A stretch of 64,000 nucleotides of DNA, from assembly GCF_904067045.1 (NCBI RefSeq), contig NZ_CAJFDC010000013.1:310001-374000 (forward strand), written 5' to 3'. Below the pieces are notes generated by a model that was given only the letters and a program-made list of their open reading frames with translations, had not been told where the DNA came from and did no database searches. Shown piece by piece: positions 1-8,854 of the stretch. Numbering within the stretch: the stretch's first letter is position 1; each line of letters opens with the position of its first letter. Both the position numbers and the translations under genes were made by a program. The DNA is from Pseudomonas sp. FEN. GTDB lineage: Bacteria; Pseudomonadota; Gammaproteobacteria; Pseudomonadales; Pseudomonadaceae.

Positions 1-371
1 CTCAGCTGCAAGGCGGCGCTCACCAGCACGCCAGGCACATGGGCCTTGGCCGCGCGCCGGTCGATCTCCTGCCGGGCGATCTTGCCCATGCCCGGCACCG
101 GCGGGTCGACCTGGAAGTTGGATTCCTGCTCGGTCACGGCCAGCACGGAGCAGATATTCTCGCTGGTCGGCGCGAGGTTCCGAGCGGTGAAGGCGGCCTG
201 GATATCGGCGGCCCAACCGGCACGGTCCACGACCTTGGCCGGCAGCAGGCGGAGGATGTCCGCCCGTACTTGCGCCGGGCTTCTTGTCAGGCTTTCCTGC
301 GGGCGTTGGGAACCGCAGCCGGCAAGTACCAACAAGGCGGCAAGGGTCGTGCTGAACCGAGGAAAACGCAT
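1..371 (-). CDS. DUF1615-type lipoprotein, N-terminal part only
   Basis: The reverse strand opens with an ATG at 371 and reads MRFPRFSTTLAALLVLAGCG, a short basic start, a hydrophobic stretch and a lipobox ending in Cys19, so the product should be a lipid-anchored envelope protein. The rest (RSPAQVRADILRLLPAKV, then VDRAGWAADIQAAF) matches my memory of the DUF1615 family of Pseudomonas; its function is unknown. About 123 codons are in the window and the gene continues past base 1. It lies 72 bases downstream of hemB on the same strand and may be cotranscribed with it. The lipoprotein call is firm from the sequence; the family name is from recall. Confidence 0.75.
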   Translation of the reverse strand, partial: MRFPRFSTTLAALLVLAGCGSQRPQESLTRSPAQVRADILRLLPAKVVDRAGWAADIQAAFTARNLAPTSENICSVLAVTEQESNFQVDPPVPGMGKIARQEIDRRAAKAHVPGVLVSAALQL

Positions 372-443
372 AGGCGGGCAAAGGTCCCGAGGGTGGGCGA
401 ACCCTCAGGATGAAGCAAACGACAGCGGATATCGAGCGCCTGC

Positions 444-1418
444 TCAGATCCCGTCGCGAGCAATGTCCATCGCGAAGTAACTCAGGATGATGTCCGCCCC
501 GGCGCGCTTGATCGCCCCCAGGCTTTCGCGAACGATGCGGTGTTCGTCGATGGCCCCGGCCTGGGCACCGAACTTGATCATCGCGTACTCGCCGCTGACC
601 TGATACGCCGCCAGCGGCAGGCGCGAGGCTTCGCGGATATCACGGATGATGTCCAGATAGGCGCCAGCCGGCTTGACCATCAGCGCATCGGCCCCTTCCT
701 GCTCGTCGAGCAGCGATTCACGCACTGCTTCGCGCCGGTTCATAGGGTTCATCTGGTAAGCCTTGCGATCGCCCTTGAGCGCCGTGCCGCCCGCCTCGCG
801 GAACGGCCCGTAGAGCGCAGAGGCGAACTTGGTCGAGTAGGCCATGATCGATGTGTCGAGAAAACCGGCGGCGTCCAGGGCACTGCGAATGGCCTGGACC
901 TGCCCGTCCATGGCCGCGGATGGCGAGATGAAGTCCGCCCCCGCCTGTGCCGCCACTACCGCCTGGCGCCCGAGGTTCTCCAGCGTGGCATCGTTGTCGA
1001 CCGCATCGCCATGCAGTACGCCACAGTGCCCATGGGAGGTGTACTCACAGAAACAGGTGTCGGACATCACCACCATTTCCGGCGCCGTGTCCTTGCAGAT
1101 CCTTACCATGCGCGCCACCAGGCCCTGCTCGTTCCAGGTGTCGCTGCCCGTCGCGTCCAGGTGATGGGACACGCCGAAGGTCATCACCGACTTGATGCCG
1201 GCGCGGGCGTAACGCTCGATCTCGCTGGCCAGTTTCTTTTCCGGAATCCGCATCACCCCGGGCATGCTGGTAATGGGCACGAAATCGTCAATGCCTTCCT
1301 CGACAAAGATCGGCAGCACCAGGTCGTTGAGGCTGAACTCGGTTTCCTGGAACAAGCCGCGCAGGCTTTCATTTCGACGCAGGCGACGCAGGCGCGTCGT
1401 CGGAAATAGCTGAGACAT
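444..1418 (-). CDS. hemB: Porphobilinogen synthase (delta-aminolevulinic acid dehydratase), zinc-type
   Basis: HemB condenses two 5-aminolevulinate molecules into porphobilinogen, the second common step of haem biosynthesis, in the cytoplasm. The 324-residue product has both active-site lysines: Lys197 in YSTKFAS and Lys249 in [11 protein letters not shown]. It also has three cysteines, Cys122, Cys124 and Cys132, in [15 protein letters not shown], the ligands of catalytic zinc in the E. coli-type enzyme. The well-studied P. aeruginosa enzyme replaces these with aspartates and uses magnesium, so this copy resembles the enterobacterial form and could be a second HemB. The frame stays open upstream to 1625, but the family N-terminus ([14 protein letters not shown]) fixes the start at 1418. 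Confidence 0.95.
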   Translation of the reverse strand: MSQLFPTTRLRRLRRNESLRGLFQETEFSLNDLVLPIFVEEGIDDFVPITSMPGVMRIPEKKLASEIERYARAGIKSVMTFGVSHHLDATGSDTWNEQGLVARMVRICKDTAPEMVVMSDTCFCEYTSHGHCGVLHGDAVDNDATLENLGRQAVVAAQAGADFISPSAAMDGQVQAIRSALDAAGFLDTSIMAYSTKFASALYGPFREAGGTALKGDRKAYQMNPMNRREAVRESLLDEQEGADALMVKPAGAYLDIIRDIREASRLPLAAYQVSGEYAMIKFGAQAGAIDEHRIVRESLGAIKRAGADIILSYFAMDIARDGI

Positions 1419-2102
1419 CGTGTTTCCCGAGGCGGATTCAGAAGCTGCCGAGCTTAGACCAGTATCGCGCCGGTTTACACGGGTAGACGCAGAAAGGTCT
1501 GTTACGAAAACCGCAACAGTACGACACCGGGAAAACTCACGGGTTGAGCCCCTCGGCGCCCTGGACCAGGACTTGTCGGTCACGTTCTGCCCATCCGGAC
1601 CTTTTGTAAGGTTGTAAGAAATCACGACATTGCAATATGTAGTGCTTAAAAATATTCACTACAAAACGGTTGACGCCTGCTTTCGGTCCTTGCATGATGG
1701 ACCCGTCTCCCCGATCGGGAGCGTTGCAAAAGCTGCTGTTGTTACAACAGGCTCGACAAGCCGTCGAGCTGTTCCGGATCTGTACTGCCCACAAGGCAGA
1801 TTGATGAAGCTGACCTGTCGTGATCGTCCCAACGGGCGAGAAGCACCGGCCTAACGTCCTCAAAATGCTTGTGGCTGACTTCGTTACTGTCGTCGGCGCC
1901 GTTCAAGGATAGCGCTGCTGCTTCTTCTCGTTGAAACGTTGTGTGTAGCAGGCTTTCAGGCTCGCTACACGAATCACGCCCAGGACCGGCGCCACACTCG
2001 ACGGACAGCATTGTCCGCGTGCGGCACCACAGCGATTCGCCGTCTTGGCATCGATACACGCGTAAACCAGACAGATAAACGAGTGGTCAAAGGGGCTTTA
2101 AC
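1419..2102. other. Intergenic stretch without a recognisable gene
   Basis: This 684-base gap separates divergent hemB and the small gene at 2103. Short open frames occur on both strands but show no family resemblance and no convincing ribosome-binding site. An AT-rich patch near 1618-1670 is the likeliest promoter area. I found no tRNA, hairpin terminator or repeat. Confidence 0.4.
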
Positions 2103-2414
2103 ATGAATCTGAACAATCAACCAACTATCGATCAACTGGCTCGACTGTTCGCAGCGCGCAAGGACAGCCTCGACGACCATATTCTCTGGATCAGCGAAAC
2201 CGGGGATGTACAACTTGACGGCCGCTCGCCCTACACCGATGAGCGTGCCTTCAGCCAGGCCCAGCCCGCGCTGTTCGCCTGCATCAAGATGTACCGTCGC
2301 GGCCAGGGTTACGTCGGCAAGAAAGCCGCCGCGGACAAGGACTTCATGGCCCGCGTGCTGCAAACCCTGAAGTCGGAATGGGCCTCCCGCCAGGCCCTGC
2401 CGAAAAGTGCTTGA
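2103..2414 (+). CDS. Small conserved hypothetical protein (103 aa)
   Basis: This is a 103-residue soluble protein beginning MNLNNQPTIDQLARLFAARK, with no signal peptide or membrane segment. The frame is clean, the composition is balanced, and a strong intrinsic terminator follows 37 bases after the stop, all of which argue for a real single-gene unit. No catalytic motif is visible and I cannot name a function. The N-terminal third looks helical; the middle contains SETGDVQLDGRSPYT and a basic KMYRRGQGYVGKK stretch. The ribosome-binding site is weak (GGGG about 8 bases before the ATG). Confidence 0.7.
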   Translation: MNLNNQPTIDQLARLFAARKDSLDDHILWISETGDVQLDGRSPYTDERAFSQAQPALFACIKMYRRGQGYVGKKAAADKDFMARVLQTLKSEWASRQALPKSA

Positions 2415-2450
2415 CGACTTGCTGTAACTGAGTCGCACACAACGCCTCAT

Positions 2451-2483
2451 ACAAAACCCGGCCATCGCCGGGTTTTGTTTTTC
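2451..2483 (+). terminator. Intrinsic terminator of the 103-aa gene
   Basis: A perfect 12-base-pair stem (ACAAAACCCGGC with GCCGGGTTTTGT) around a 4-base loop is followed by TTTTTC. This is a textbook rho-independent terminator downstream of the stop at 2414. Confidence 0.9.
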
Positions 2484-2623
2484 TAGCAACACCCCTCGAC
2501 GACACCTTACAGCCGTGCAGAATCCAGAATCATGCCGGATTTGTCCAATTTCCGCTCGCCCTACTCCTCCACACTTGGGCCATGGCCACAGCCCACGGCC
2601 CAATCCCAACGAGGAGAAACACC

Positions 2624-3313
2624 ATGAGCGAATATGTATTCGCCCCCCACGCCATTCCATCCCTGGCCGTTGAAGGCGAGTCGGCACGCTTTCCGACTCG
2701 TCGGGTGTTCTGCGTCGGCCGCAACTACTCCGAACATGCCCGGGAAATGGGTCACGACCCGGACCGCGAACCGCCGTTCTTTTTCATGAAGCCCGCCGAT
2801 GCGGTGGTGCCGGCCAGCGGCGTGATCGCCTATCCGCCACTGACCCAGGACCTGCACCACGAAATTGAACTGGTGGTGGCCATTGGTGAAGGTGGCACGG
2901 ATATCGACCCGGCCGATGCCCTTGCGCATGTCTGGGGCTACGGTGTTGGCCTCGACCTGACCCGTCGGGACATCCAGGCCCAAGCCAAGAAGCTCGGACG
3001 GCCATGGGATTGGGCCAAGGGTTTTGACGAATCGGCGCCGTGCACGGCCTTGCGCCGGGCCAGCACGCTGGGGCATCCACAAAGCGGCGCGATCTGGCTG
3101 AAGGTCAACGATGTCGAACGCCAGCGCGGCGACCTGGCGGATCAGATCTGGTCGGTGCCGGATGTGATCAGCCACGTGTCGCGCTCGGTAGAGCTCCAGG
3201 CCGGCGACCTGATCTTCACTGGTACACCCGCAGGTGTCGGCCCGCTGGTCGCGGGTGATCGGGTCAGCGCGGGGATCGAGGGGATCGCCACGTTCGAGTT
3301 GAGCATCGGTTAA
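2624..3313 (+). CDS. Fumarylacetoacetate hydrolase (FAH) family protein
   Basis: The 229-residue protein belongs to the FAH superfamily, metal-dependent hydrolases and decarboxylases of beta-diketo acids in aromatic degradation. The family metal ligands are visible: Glu80 and Glu82 in LHHEIELVVAIG and Asp111 in GVGLDLTRRD. Lys132 in WAKGFDESAP and the closing FTGTPAGVGPL motif also fit. Size and N-terminus (RVFCVGRNYSEHAREMG) resemble fumarylpyruvate hydrolases, but the substrate cannot be fixed from sequence because no other aromatic-degradation gene is adjacent. The start at 2624 is chosen over an upstream in-frame ATG at 2582 because GAGGAG lies at the right distance before it. Confidence 0.88.
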   Translation: MSEYVFAPHAIPSLAVEGESARFPTRRVFCVGRNYSEHAREMGHDPDREPPFFFMKPADAVVPASGVIAYPPLTQDLHHEIELVVAIGEGGTDIDPADALAHVWGYGVGLDLTRRDIQAQAKKLGRPWDWAKGFDESAPCTALRRASTLGHPQSGAIWLKVNDVERQRGDLADQIWSVPDVISHVSRSVELQAGDLIFTGTPAGVGPLVAGDRVSAGIEGIATFELSIG

Positions 3314-3317
3314 CGCT

Positions 3318-3422
3318 CAGTCGCCAGCCATTCGTTTAGCACGGTCCATCGAAGATCCTGCCCGCAGACAAGGCGTGATCTTCGACGGTGCATCGCCTCA
3401 GTAAGTGCTATTCGAATCCGTC
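3318..3422. repeat. Repeat scar: joined flanks of a lost DUF6124-type locus
   Basis: Bases 3318-3341 match 9155-9178, the leader of the DUF6124 gene, with two or three differences. Directly after it, 3345-3422 matches 9596-9672, the sequence just behind that gene. In between, the whole DUF6124 coding region is missing. The second half carries an inverted repeat, TCGAAGATC at 3349-3357 and GATCTTCGA at 3377-3385. I read the segment as the footprint of a deleted paralogue. Confidence 0.6.
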
Positions 3423-3427
3423 AGCTT

Positions 3428-4018
3428 TTACACCCTCTTCTTTGCTGGCTGAATCCGTTTTTTTCGACCGACCGATTTCACCGCAACCTTCCTCCCCGGC
3501 CATAGCGATATACCTAGCGCCATCAGAATCACGGCGCCCAGACCACACACCCCTATCATCAAGAAATTCGCCTTCCACTCCTCATTCGCGACAGCTTCGC
3601 TTCTCCACGCCATCCACGGAAGGCTTGGCGACACCCTCAGCCCTTCGGCTGCCGCCCTGTCGCAGAAACGTTTGGCGATTGCGCTTTGCTCACTATCGCT
3701 GACAACAGGATCAGGGTGACGGCTATATCTCGGTGTATCTGGCGGCGTCCAGGTTTCCTGATGGTGACGAGCGAAATCGTCGCCGTAGCTGAACGTCGCC
3801 GAAACGTCCCACCACGAGCTCTGTTTGCTGTAGCGCATGTTCATCGAACATTGATCGACTCGAGCCACAACCGACGGCCAGTCGCGCGCTTGCCAAAGCG
3901 TGGCGGCGTCGTAAAGCGCCATGCCAGCGCAAACGAGGAAGGTTAGCCCGAACAGCATGAGGACAATCGAACGAATACCGGAGAAAAAGGTTATGACCCA
4001 GGTAAAAAATCTCTGCAT
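3428..4018 (-). CDS. DUF3592-like membrane protein
   Basis: A 196-residue inner-membrane protein with two predicted transmembrane helices, about residues 15-38 (IVLMLFGLTFLVCAGMAL) and 150-170 (MIGVCGLGAVILMALGI). Between them is a roughly 110-residue loop with a beta-rich part (SSWWDVSATFSYGDDF), and the protein ends in a basic tail (KKRIQPAKKRV). This layout fits the DUF3592 group, whose function is unknown. AGGGAAA precedes the ATG at 4018. It lies between the repeat scar at 3318-3422 and a lipoprotein-gene remnant at 4043, the position held by an unrelated lipoprotein gene (9766) in the matching module. Confidence 0.65.
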   Translation of the reverse strand: MQRFFTWVITFFSGIRSIVLMLFGLTFLVCAGMALYDAATLWQARDWPSVVARVDQCSMNMRYSKQSSWWDVSATFSYGDDFARHHQETWTPPDTPRYSRHPDPVVSDSEQSAIAKRFCDRAAAEGLRVSPSLPWMAWRSEAVANEEWKANFLMIGVCGLGAVILMALGISLWPGRKVAVKSVGRKKRIQPAKKRV

Positions 4019-4042
4019 GATTTCCCTTGAGAGGTAGCCTTT

Positions 4043-4133
4043 AGTTTCTCAAATCGAACTCAAAGACCCGATACGCCCGCCACGGGAATACGTACCTCTG
4101 ACTGACATCGTAGACATGCGGTTCACAGTGCTG
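4043..4133 (-). pseudogene. Remnant of the 10242-type lipoprotein gene (3' end only)
   Basis: About 90 bases are clearly homologous to the last 90 bases of the genes at 8336 and 10242 on the same strand. On the reverse strand it reads CEPHVYDVSQ, against CEQHVYDVTQSEARIPVA in the intact copy, then loses several bases and shifts frame. Nothing of the gene body remains, so this is a decayed third copy. Confidence 0.7.
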
Positions 4134-4166
4134 CTTAGCTTCGCACCAAACGTTACGGTGCCTGAT

Positions 4167-4766
4167 TCAATTTTTGCGACTGCGCACCTGGCTGTCCATG
4201 ACCGGCAACGACGTCAGCAGCTCCCTACGGCAGACTTCGAGTATTTCATCCGCAAGAGGAGAGTCATCCGGACACGCCCTCGACAACATTACCGCACCTA
4301 TTGCATGCGCCAGTAGATCGATCATTTTTGCTCGAACATCTTGCTGTGGTGCATCCCTTCCCGCCTGATACTTTTCCTCAAGCGCTGCCAGCAGGTTTTC
4401 AACTCCGCTGACAAAGGTCGCCTTCAACTCATCTGACTGACGGGCAGCATCACCACACAGCGCTGCCATGGTACATCCTCCTCCCCTGCCGTCTCGGTGA
4501 TCCCTCGATACGTACACATTTATAAAGCCGGCAACATCGAGGTCATAGGTATTGGCGAGAGATTGTGAAAGGCTTTTCTCAGTCGCCTCGGCCATCAAAT
4601 CTGCCTTGGAGCCGAAGTGTTTGTAAAAGCCGCCCTGGGTAAAACCGGCAGTGGCCATCAGCTCCGCCACCCCCACACCATCGTACCCACGCTCACGAAA
4701 TAGCTCTGAAGCGGTCTCCACAATATGAGCTCGGTTGGCGAGCGATTGGGTCTTGGTGATCCTCAT
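4167..4766 (-). CDS. TetR/AcrR-family transcriptional repressor
   Basis: The 199-residue protein has an N-terminal helix-turn-helix at about residues 10-56 (VAELMATAGFTQGGFYKHFG), the TetR signature, followed by a helical ligand-binding domain with a TetR_C-like GGGCTMAALCGDAAR segment. AGAGGG precedes the ATG. It is divergent from the old yellow enzyme gene at 4933, and the gap holds two palindromic operator-like sites (4807-4862) covering both promoters. This suggests repression of itself and the enzyme until an electrophile binds, as known for NemR-type regulators. The ligand is inferred, not seen. Confidence 0.92.
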   Translation of the reverse strand: MRITKTQSLANRAHIVETASELFRERGYDGVGVAELMATAGFTQGGFYKHFGSKADLMAEATEKSLSQSLANTYDLDVAGFINVYVSRDHRDGRGGGCTMAALCGDAARQSDELKATFVSGVENLLAALEEKYQAGRDAPQQDVRAKMIDLLAHAIGAVMLSRACPDDSPLADEILEVCRRELLTSLPVMDSQVRSRKN

Positions 4767-4806
4767 TACGTGCCCTCTGCCTGCTAAATCAATGGCCCGA
4801 CTATAC

Positions 4807-4862
4807 TATGATGTCGACCATAATCAAAACCGTTGACATTTTTGATTATGATCGACATCATA
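4807..4862. promoter_or_regulatory. Double operator and divergent promoters between tetR and the OYE gene
   Basis: Two 23-base arms, 4807-4829 and 4840-4862, form an inverted repeat with one mismatch. The right arm also contains its own dyad, TTATGAT-CGAC-ATCATAA. The 10-base centre carries TTGACA (4833-4838), a good -35 for rightward transcription, with a weak -10 about 17 bases on. On the other strand TTGATT and TATAGT 16 bases apart suit the tetR promoter. A bound repressor would block both directions. Confidence 0.75.
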
Positions 4863-4932
4863 AATTCACTGTCGCAAATCTTTGCCGGCACGGCGCAGAT
4901 CACCACCATCGATCAACGATTAGGGAATCGAT

Positions 4933-6033
4933 ATGAATGACGAGACTTTGTTTGAGCCTTACAGCCTCGGCTCGCTGACGCTTTCCAACAGAATCGTAAT
5001 GGCGCCATTGACGCGAAACCGCGCCAGGGCAGATTTTGTGCCGAGTGAGTTTGCCGCCACCTATTACAGTCAGAGAGCTTCCGCAGGCCTGCTGATCGCC
5101 GAGGCTACCCAGATCTCACAGCAAGGACAGGGTTATCAAGACACACCTGGGATTTATACGCAGGCGCAGATAGAAGGATGGCGCACCGTCACAGAAGCCG
5201 TGCATGCGAAGGGTGGACATATTTTCCTGCAGCTCTGGCACGTCGGGCGAGTGTCCCACGTTGACCTCCAGGAAAATGGCGCAGCGCCAGTAGCACCCTC
5301 TGCGATTCGCGCAGCGACCAAGGTCTTCGTCAATAATAACTTCGTGGATGTTTCGGCACCTAGAGCGCTCGAAATCAGCGAACTTGCTGGCATCGTCAAC
5401 GCGTTTCGACAAGCCGCAAAAAACGCGATTGTCGCAGGTTTTGATGGCGTGGAAATCCATGGCGCGAACGGCTATTTGCTTGATCAGTTCCTTAAGGACG
5501 GAGCTAATGTTCGAACGGATGCCTACGGTGGCTCGGTTGAAAATCGTGCTCGCTTGCTACTCGAAGTCACAGCGGCTGTAGTGGATGAAATCGGTGCTGA
5601 GCGAACAGGTATTCGTATCTCTCCAGTTTCCCCCGCCAATGACGTTTCCAGCACCGCCCCGCAAGCCCAATTCGACTACCTCGTCGATCAACTGGACGCC
5701 TTGGGCTTGGTGTACCTGCATGTGGTCGAAGGCTCAACCGGCGGGCCGCGCGACGTTGCGCCCTTTGACTTCGGCTCCCTGCGTCAACGCTTCAAAAATA
5801 CCTACATCGCCAACAATGGCTACGACCTGAACCTAGCCATCTCGACATTGGCCGAAGACAAGGCCGATCTCATAGCCTTCGGACGTCCGTTCATTGGTAA
5901 TCCTGATTTGGTGGAGCGCCTCAAGGCCGATGTCGCTCTGTCCGCATTCAACCCTGCCACTCTGTATGGCGGCGGCGCGGCTGGCTACATCGACTATCCG
6001 AGGCTGACTGAAAGCGCTCACCCAAAGTACTGA
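4933..6033 (+). CDS. Old yellow enzyme-family alkene reductase (NemA-like)
   Basis: A 366-residue flavoprotein of the old yellow enzyme family, which uses NADPH and bound FMN to reduce activated alkenes, maleimides or nitro compounds in the cytoplasm. Visible marks are the FMN-site start VMAPLTRNRA (residues 22-31), LQLWHVGRVSH, the substrate-anion pair His176 and Asn179 in HGANGY, Tyr181, and the DAYGGSVENRARLLLEV signature. Length is as usual for NemA. It is the first gene of a rightward group under the TetR protein at 4167; the MDR gene follows 195 bases later. Confidence 0.93.
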   Translation: MNDETLFEPYSLGSLTLSNRIVMAPLTRNRARADFVPSEFAATYYSQRASAGLLIAEATQISQQGQGYQDTPGIYTQAQIEGWRTVTEAVHAKGGHIFLQLWHVGRVSHVDLQENGAAPVAPSAIRAATKVFVNNNFVDVSAPRALEISELAGIVNAFRQAAKNAIVAGFDGVEIHGANGYLLDQFLKDGANVRTDAYGGSVENRARLLLEVTAAVVDEIGAERTGIRISPVSPANDVSSTAPQAQFDYLVDQLDALGLVYLHVVEGSTGGPRDVAPFDFGSLRQRFKNTYIANNGYDLNLAISTLAEDKADLIAFGRPFIGNPDLVERLKADVALSAFNPATLYGGGAAGYIDYPRLTESAHPKY

Positions 6034-6228
6034 TGCGCGCCTTCCAGGCGATGCATTTATTACCTTTCGACCTCTTCTGCAGAGAATCCAGCTATGAGCA
6101 TCCCTACGAGCGCCGGCAGCGGCCTTCCTTCTTAGCAGTTTTACACCCGAGTTTTGTGACGAAAGCAACAGCATTCCTGGAAATCTGAAGCGGTTAGGCC
6201 CACTTGAAGCGATGAGAGTTGAATCAAC

Positions 6229-7227
6229 ATGAAGGCATTTACAATCGACCGTTACGGTAAAAAGAATGGACGCGTAAGCGAGGTACCTGCCCCTGAGGTG
6301 GGTGCCTATGACGTTCTTGTTCAAGTGCATGCCACAAGCGTCAACTTGCTCGATTCAAAGATCCGGACAGGCGAATTCAAACTGATCTTGCCGTATTCGT
6401 TCCCGTTGATATTGGGAAATGACTTGGCGGGGGTAGTCGTTAGCGTGGGGTCCGCTGTAAGCCGCTTTAAACCAGGTGATGAGGTTTACGCGCGCCCTCC
6501 ACAGGAGCGCATAGGTACATTCGCCGAGCTGACTGCGGTGCACGAAGACGCGCTCGCGCTGAAACCCAGAAATATCAGCATGGGAGAGGCTGCCTCACTC
6601 CCGCTGGTTGCACTGACGGCCTGGCAGGTGCTGGTTGAAACCGCCAAGCTGAAAAAAGGCCAGAAAGTCTTTATCCAGGCCGGCTCCGGTGGAGTCGGCA
6701 GCATTGCCATCCAGCTCGCCAAGCATCTGGGCGCCTTCGTCGCGACAAGCACCAGCACAAGCAATGTTGAATGGGTCAAGGCTCTGGGAGCAGACGTTGT
6801 CATTGACTACAAGAAGCAAAACGTCGAAAGCGCTCTGCAGGACTACGACATAGTATTGAACAGCCTGGGTCCTGATGAGCTGGAAAAATCGCTGAGTATT
6901 CTCAAGCCTGGGGGCCAGCTCATTTCCATCTCTGGACCGCCGACGCCGCAGTTCGCGCAAGAGAAAAAGCTGTCCTGGGTACTTGGACTGGTCATGCGTG
7001 TATTGAGCAGCAGTATCCGCAGAAAAGCACACAGGAAAAATGTCAGATATGCGTTTGTTTTCATGCACCAAAGTGGTGTTCAACTGGATGAAATAGCCGC
7101 GCTTGTCGAGTCCGGAATAATAAAACCCGTGATCGATCGAACCTTCCCCTTCGAAGCGACAGCCGAAGCCTTGAGCTATGTCGAACAAGGCAGATCGAAA
7201 GGCAAAGTAGTGATTAAACTGGTATGA
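6229..7227 (+). CDS. Zinc-independent MDR oxidoreductase (quinone oxidoreductase-like)
   Basis: The 332-residue protein is a medium-chain dehydrogenase/reductase of the quinone-oxidoreductase branch. It has the GroES-like N-terminal domain (GNDLAGVVVSVG near residue 63) and the nucleotide-binding motif AGSGGVG at 151-157, and lacks the zinc-ligand cysteines of classical alcohol dehydrogenases. Such enzymes reduce quinones or enones with NADPH. Position behind an old yellow enzyme fits a role in electrophile removal, but this is inference. A 195-base gap separates it from the upstream gene, so it could have its own promoter. The ATG at 6229 gives the family N-terminus MKAFTIDRYG. Confidence 0.9.
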   Translation: MKAFTIDRYGKKNGRVSEVPAPEVGAYDVLVQVHATSVNLLDSKIRTGEFKLILPYSFPLILGNDLAGVVVSVGSAVSRFKPGDEVYARPPQERIGTFAELTAVHEDALALKPRNISMGEAASLPLVALTAWQVLVETAKLKKGQKVFIQAGSGGVGSIAIQLAKHLGAFVATSTSTSNVEWVKALGADVVIDYKKQNVESALQDYDIVLNSLGPDELEKSLSILKPGGQLISISGPPTPQFAQEKKLSWVLGLVMRVLSSSIRRKAHRKNVRYAFVFMHQSGVQLDEIAALVESGIIKPVIDRTFPFEATAEALSYVEQGRSKGKVVIKLV

Positions 7228-7504
7228 CCGAACGCCTGAGTCGATCTCGAAATAATGACGAAAGCGAAACGGATAAAACTCAAGTAGATCACATATTAAA
7301 CAACAGGTTCAGGTTGCCAGACGAGACGTCTGAACGTGTCTTACTCGGACGCTCAATTAGAGCCTCAAGACAAGGACGGTTTCATTATCACTGTGGGAGG
7401 TGATCGGGAACGGGCGAAATTCGCCATTGAACTGTGATCGCCATATTAAAAATATCAACGATAAAAAATCGTTTACATCTAGCCCTTACGGCATGGAGTA
7501 TTAA

Positions 7505-8317
7505 ATGAGTACATCTTCTGGAAGAACCGCGATAGTGACCGGTGCATCATCTGGTATTGGTCGTGCTACTGCTGAGGCTCTGGCGCGGGCCGGTTATACG
7601 GTGTTTGGCACGAGCCGTAAGGCCGTCGACAGCCCAACGCAGGTGTCCATGCTGACTTGTGATGTGACGGATGGTGATTCTGTAAGTGCTGTCGTTTCCA
7701 CTGTACTCGCGCAGACCGGGCGGATCGACCTTTTGGTAAATAATGCCGGCGTCGGCCTGCTGGGGGGCGCCGAGGAGTTCTCGATCTCACAGGTGCAGGC
7801 GCTGTTCGATGTCAATTTGTTTGGAGTCATCCGCATGACTAATGCGGCACTACCGTCGATGCGGCAAAGTGGCCAAGGGCGCATCATCAATATCGGATCT
7901 ATTTTGGGATTAGTGCCTGCGCCCTACTCCGCTCATTATTCAGCGGTCAAGCACGCTTTGGAAGGTTACTCGGAATCTCTCGATCATGAGGTTCGAGCTT
8001 TCAATATTCGAATCTCGGTCATCGAGCCTGCATTTGTGCGTACCGTCTTCGACCAAAACGGCATTGAGCCGGATTCGCGATTGAGTGAGTACGATCAAGC
8101 CCGAGCTGGGTTCAGGGCACTGCTTGGCGATGTGATGCCGAAAGCCGATCTTCCAGAAGTCGTGGCGGCTGTAGTAGTGAAAGCGGCGACCGACGACCAC
8201 CCTAAGCATCGCTATACTGCCGGCAAGGTAGCACAGCAAATCCGTATGTTGCGCCGCTTTGCCCCCGCAAGTTTTTTTGATAAAACCTTGCGCAAGCAAT
8301 TCCGCCTACCGGTCTGA
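7505..8317 (+). CDS. Short-chain dehydrogenase/reductase (SDR)
   Basis: A classical SDR of 270 residues. The cofactor motif TGASSGIG lies at 12-19, NNAG at 79-82, the catalytic Ser at about 132 (GSILG) and the Tyr145-x3-Lys149 pair in HYSAVKHALEG. It is expected to interconvert an alcohol and a carbonyl with NAD(P)H; the substrate is unknown. GGAG is well placed before the ATG. A 277-base gap without other genes separates it from the MDR gene, so cotranscription is uncertain. Its stop lies 18 bases from the convergent pseudogene at 8336. Confidence 0.92.
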   Translation: MSTSSGRTAIVTGASSGIGRATAEALARAGYTVFGTSRKAVDSPTQVSMLTCDVTDGDSVSAVVSTVLAQTGRIDLLVNNAGVGLLGGAEEFSISQVQALFDVNLFGVIRMTNAALPSMRQSGQGRIINIGSILGLVPAPYSAHYSAVKHALEGYSESLDHEVRAFNIRISVIEPAFVRTVFDQNGIEPDSRLSEYDQARAGFRALLGDVMPKADLPEVVAAVVVKAATDDHPKHRYTAGKVAQQIRMLRRFAPASFFDKTLRKQFRLPV

Positions 8318-8335
8318 ACGCCGCTCAAATTGGAC

Positions 8336-8854
8336 TCAAAGGCTCGGTACGCCGGCGACGGGAATACGCGCCTCTGATTGGGTAACATCGTAGACATGCT
8401 GTTCACAGCGGTCACCCACAAACTGAAACTCCACCAAATAAACCTTGCTTCGTTCCGGTTTGAAAGTGCTTCTGAGCGGACCGCATCGGTAGCGACTGCT
8501 GATGCTCTCGCCACTGGCGTAACCCAGCACCTCGAACGGTTGATCGGCGTCGGCCTGTACTTCCAACTGCGGGAAGTGCTTCAACGTTGCACTGTGGACC
8601 GTTTCGTTGAGCGTGGCAATCCAGCCGAACACCTTGCCCCGACCGGTATCCACCACGGTTCCCTGCACATCCATGCGCCGATCAGGATCGGTTGCGCGCC
8701 TGATCGAAAACTCTACTGGGTAGGTGGCACCCGACGCTTTCAGAATGGCCTTGAAGTGGGGGCACTCAGCGGGACGAAAGAGGCAATGAGCGATACCGCT
8801 CAAGCTGCATCGTCCTTGATGATTGCCAGGGGCGAATTGTAACGCAGCGCACAC
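8336..8854 (-). pseudogene. Truncated copy of the 10242 lipoprotein gene
   Basis: From about base 8765 down to 8336 the frame matches the protein at 10242 with roughly 16 differences over 133 residues (my count), including CGPLRSTF and CEQHVYDVTQSEARIPVA. Upstream of 8765 the similarity stops abruptly: the lipoprotein signal peptide and first 50 residues are replaced by unrelated sequence (MCAALQFAPGNHQGRCSLSG) with no ribosome-binding site. If made, the product would not be exported. I call it a 5'-truncated duplicate; a fused but working gene is less likely. Confidence 0.7.

Noticed and set aside
540..1409. A 289-codon rightward frame opposite hemB
   Set aside because: hemB has all catalytic residues; the opposite frame has no family pattern.
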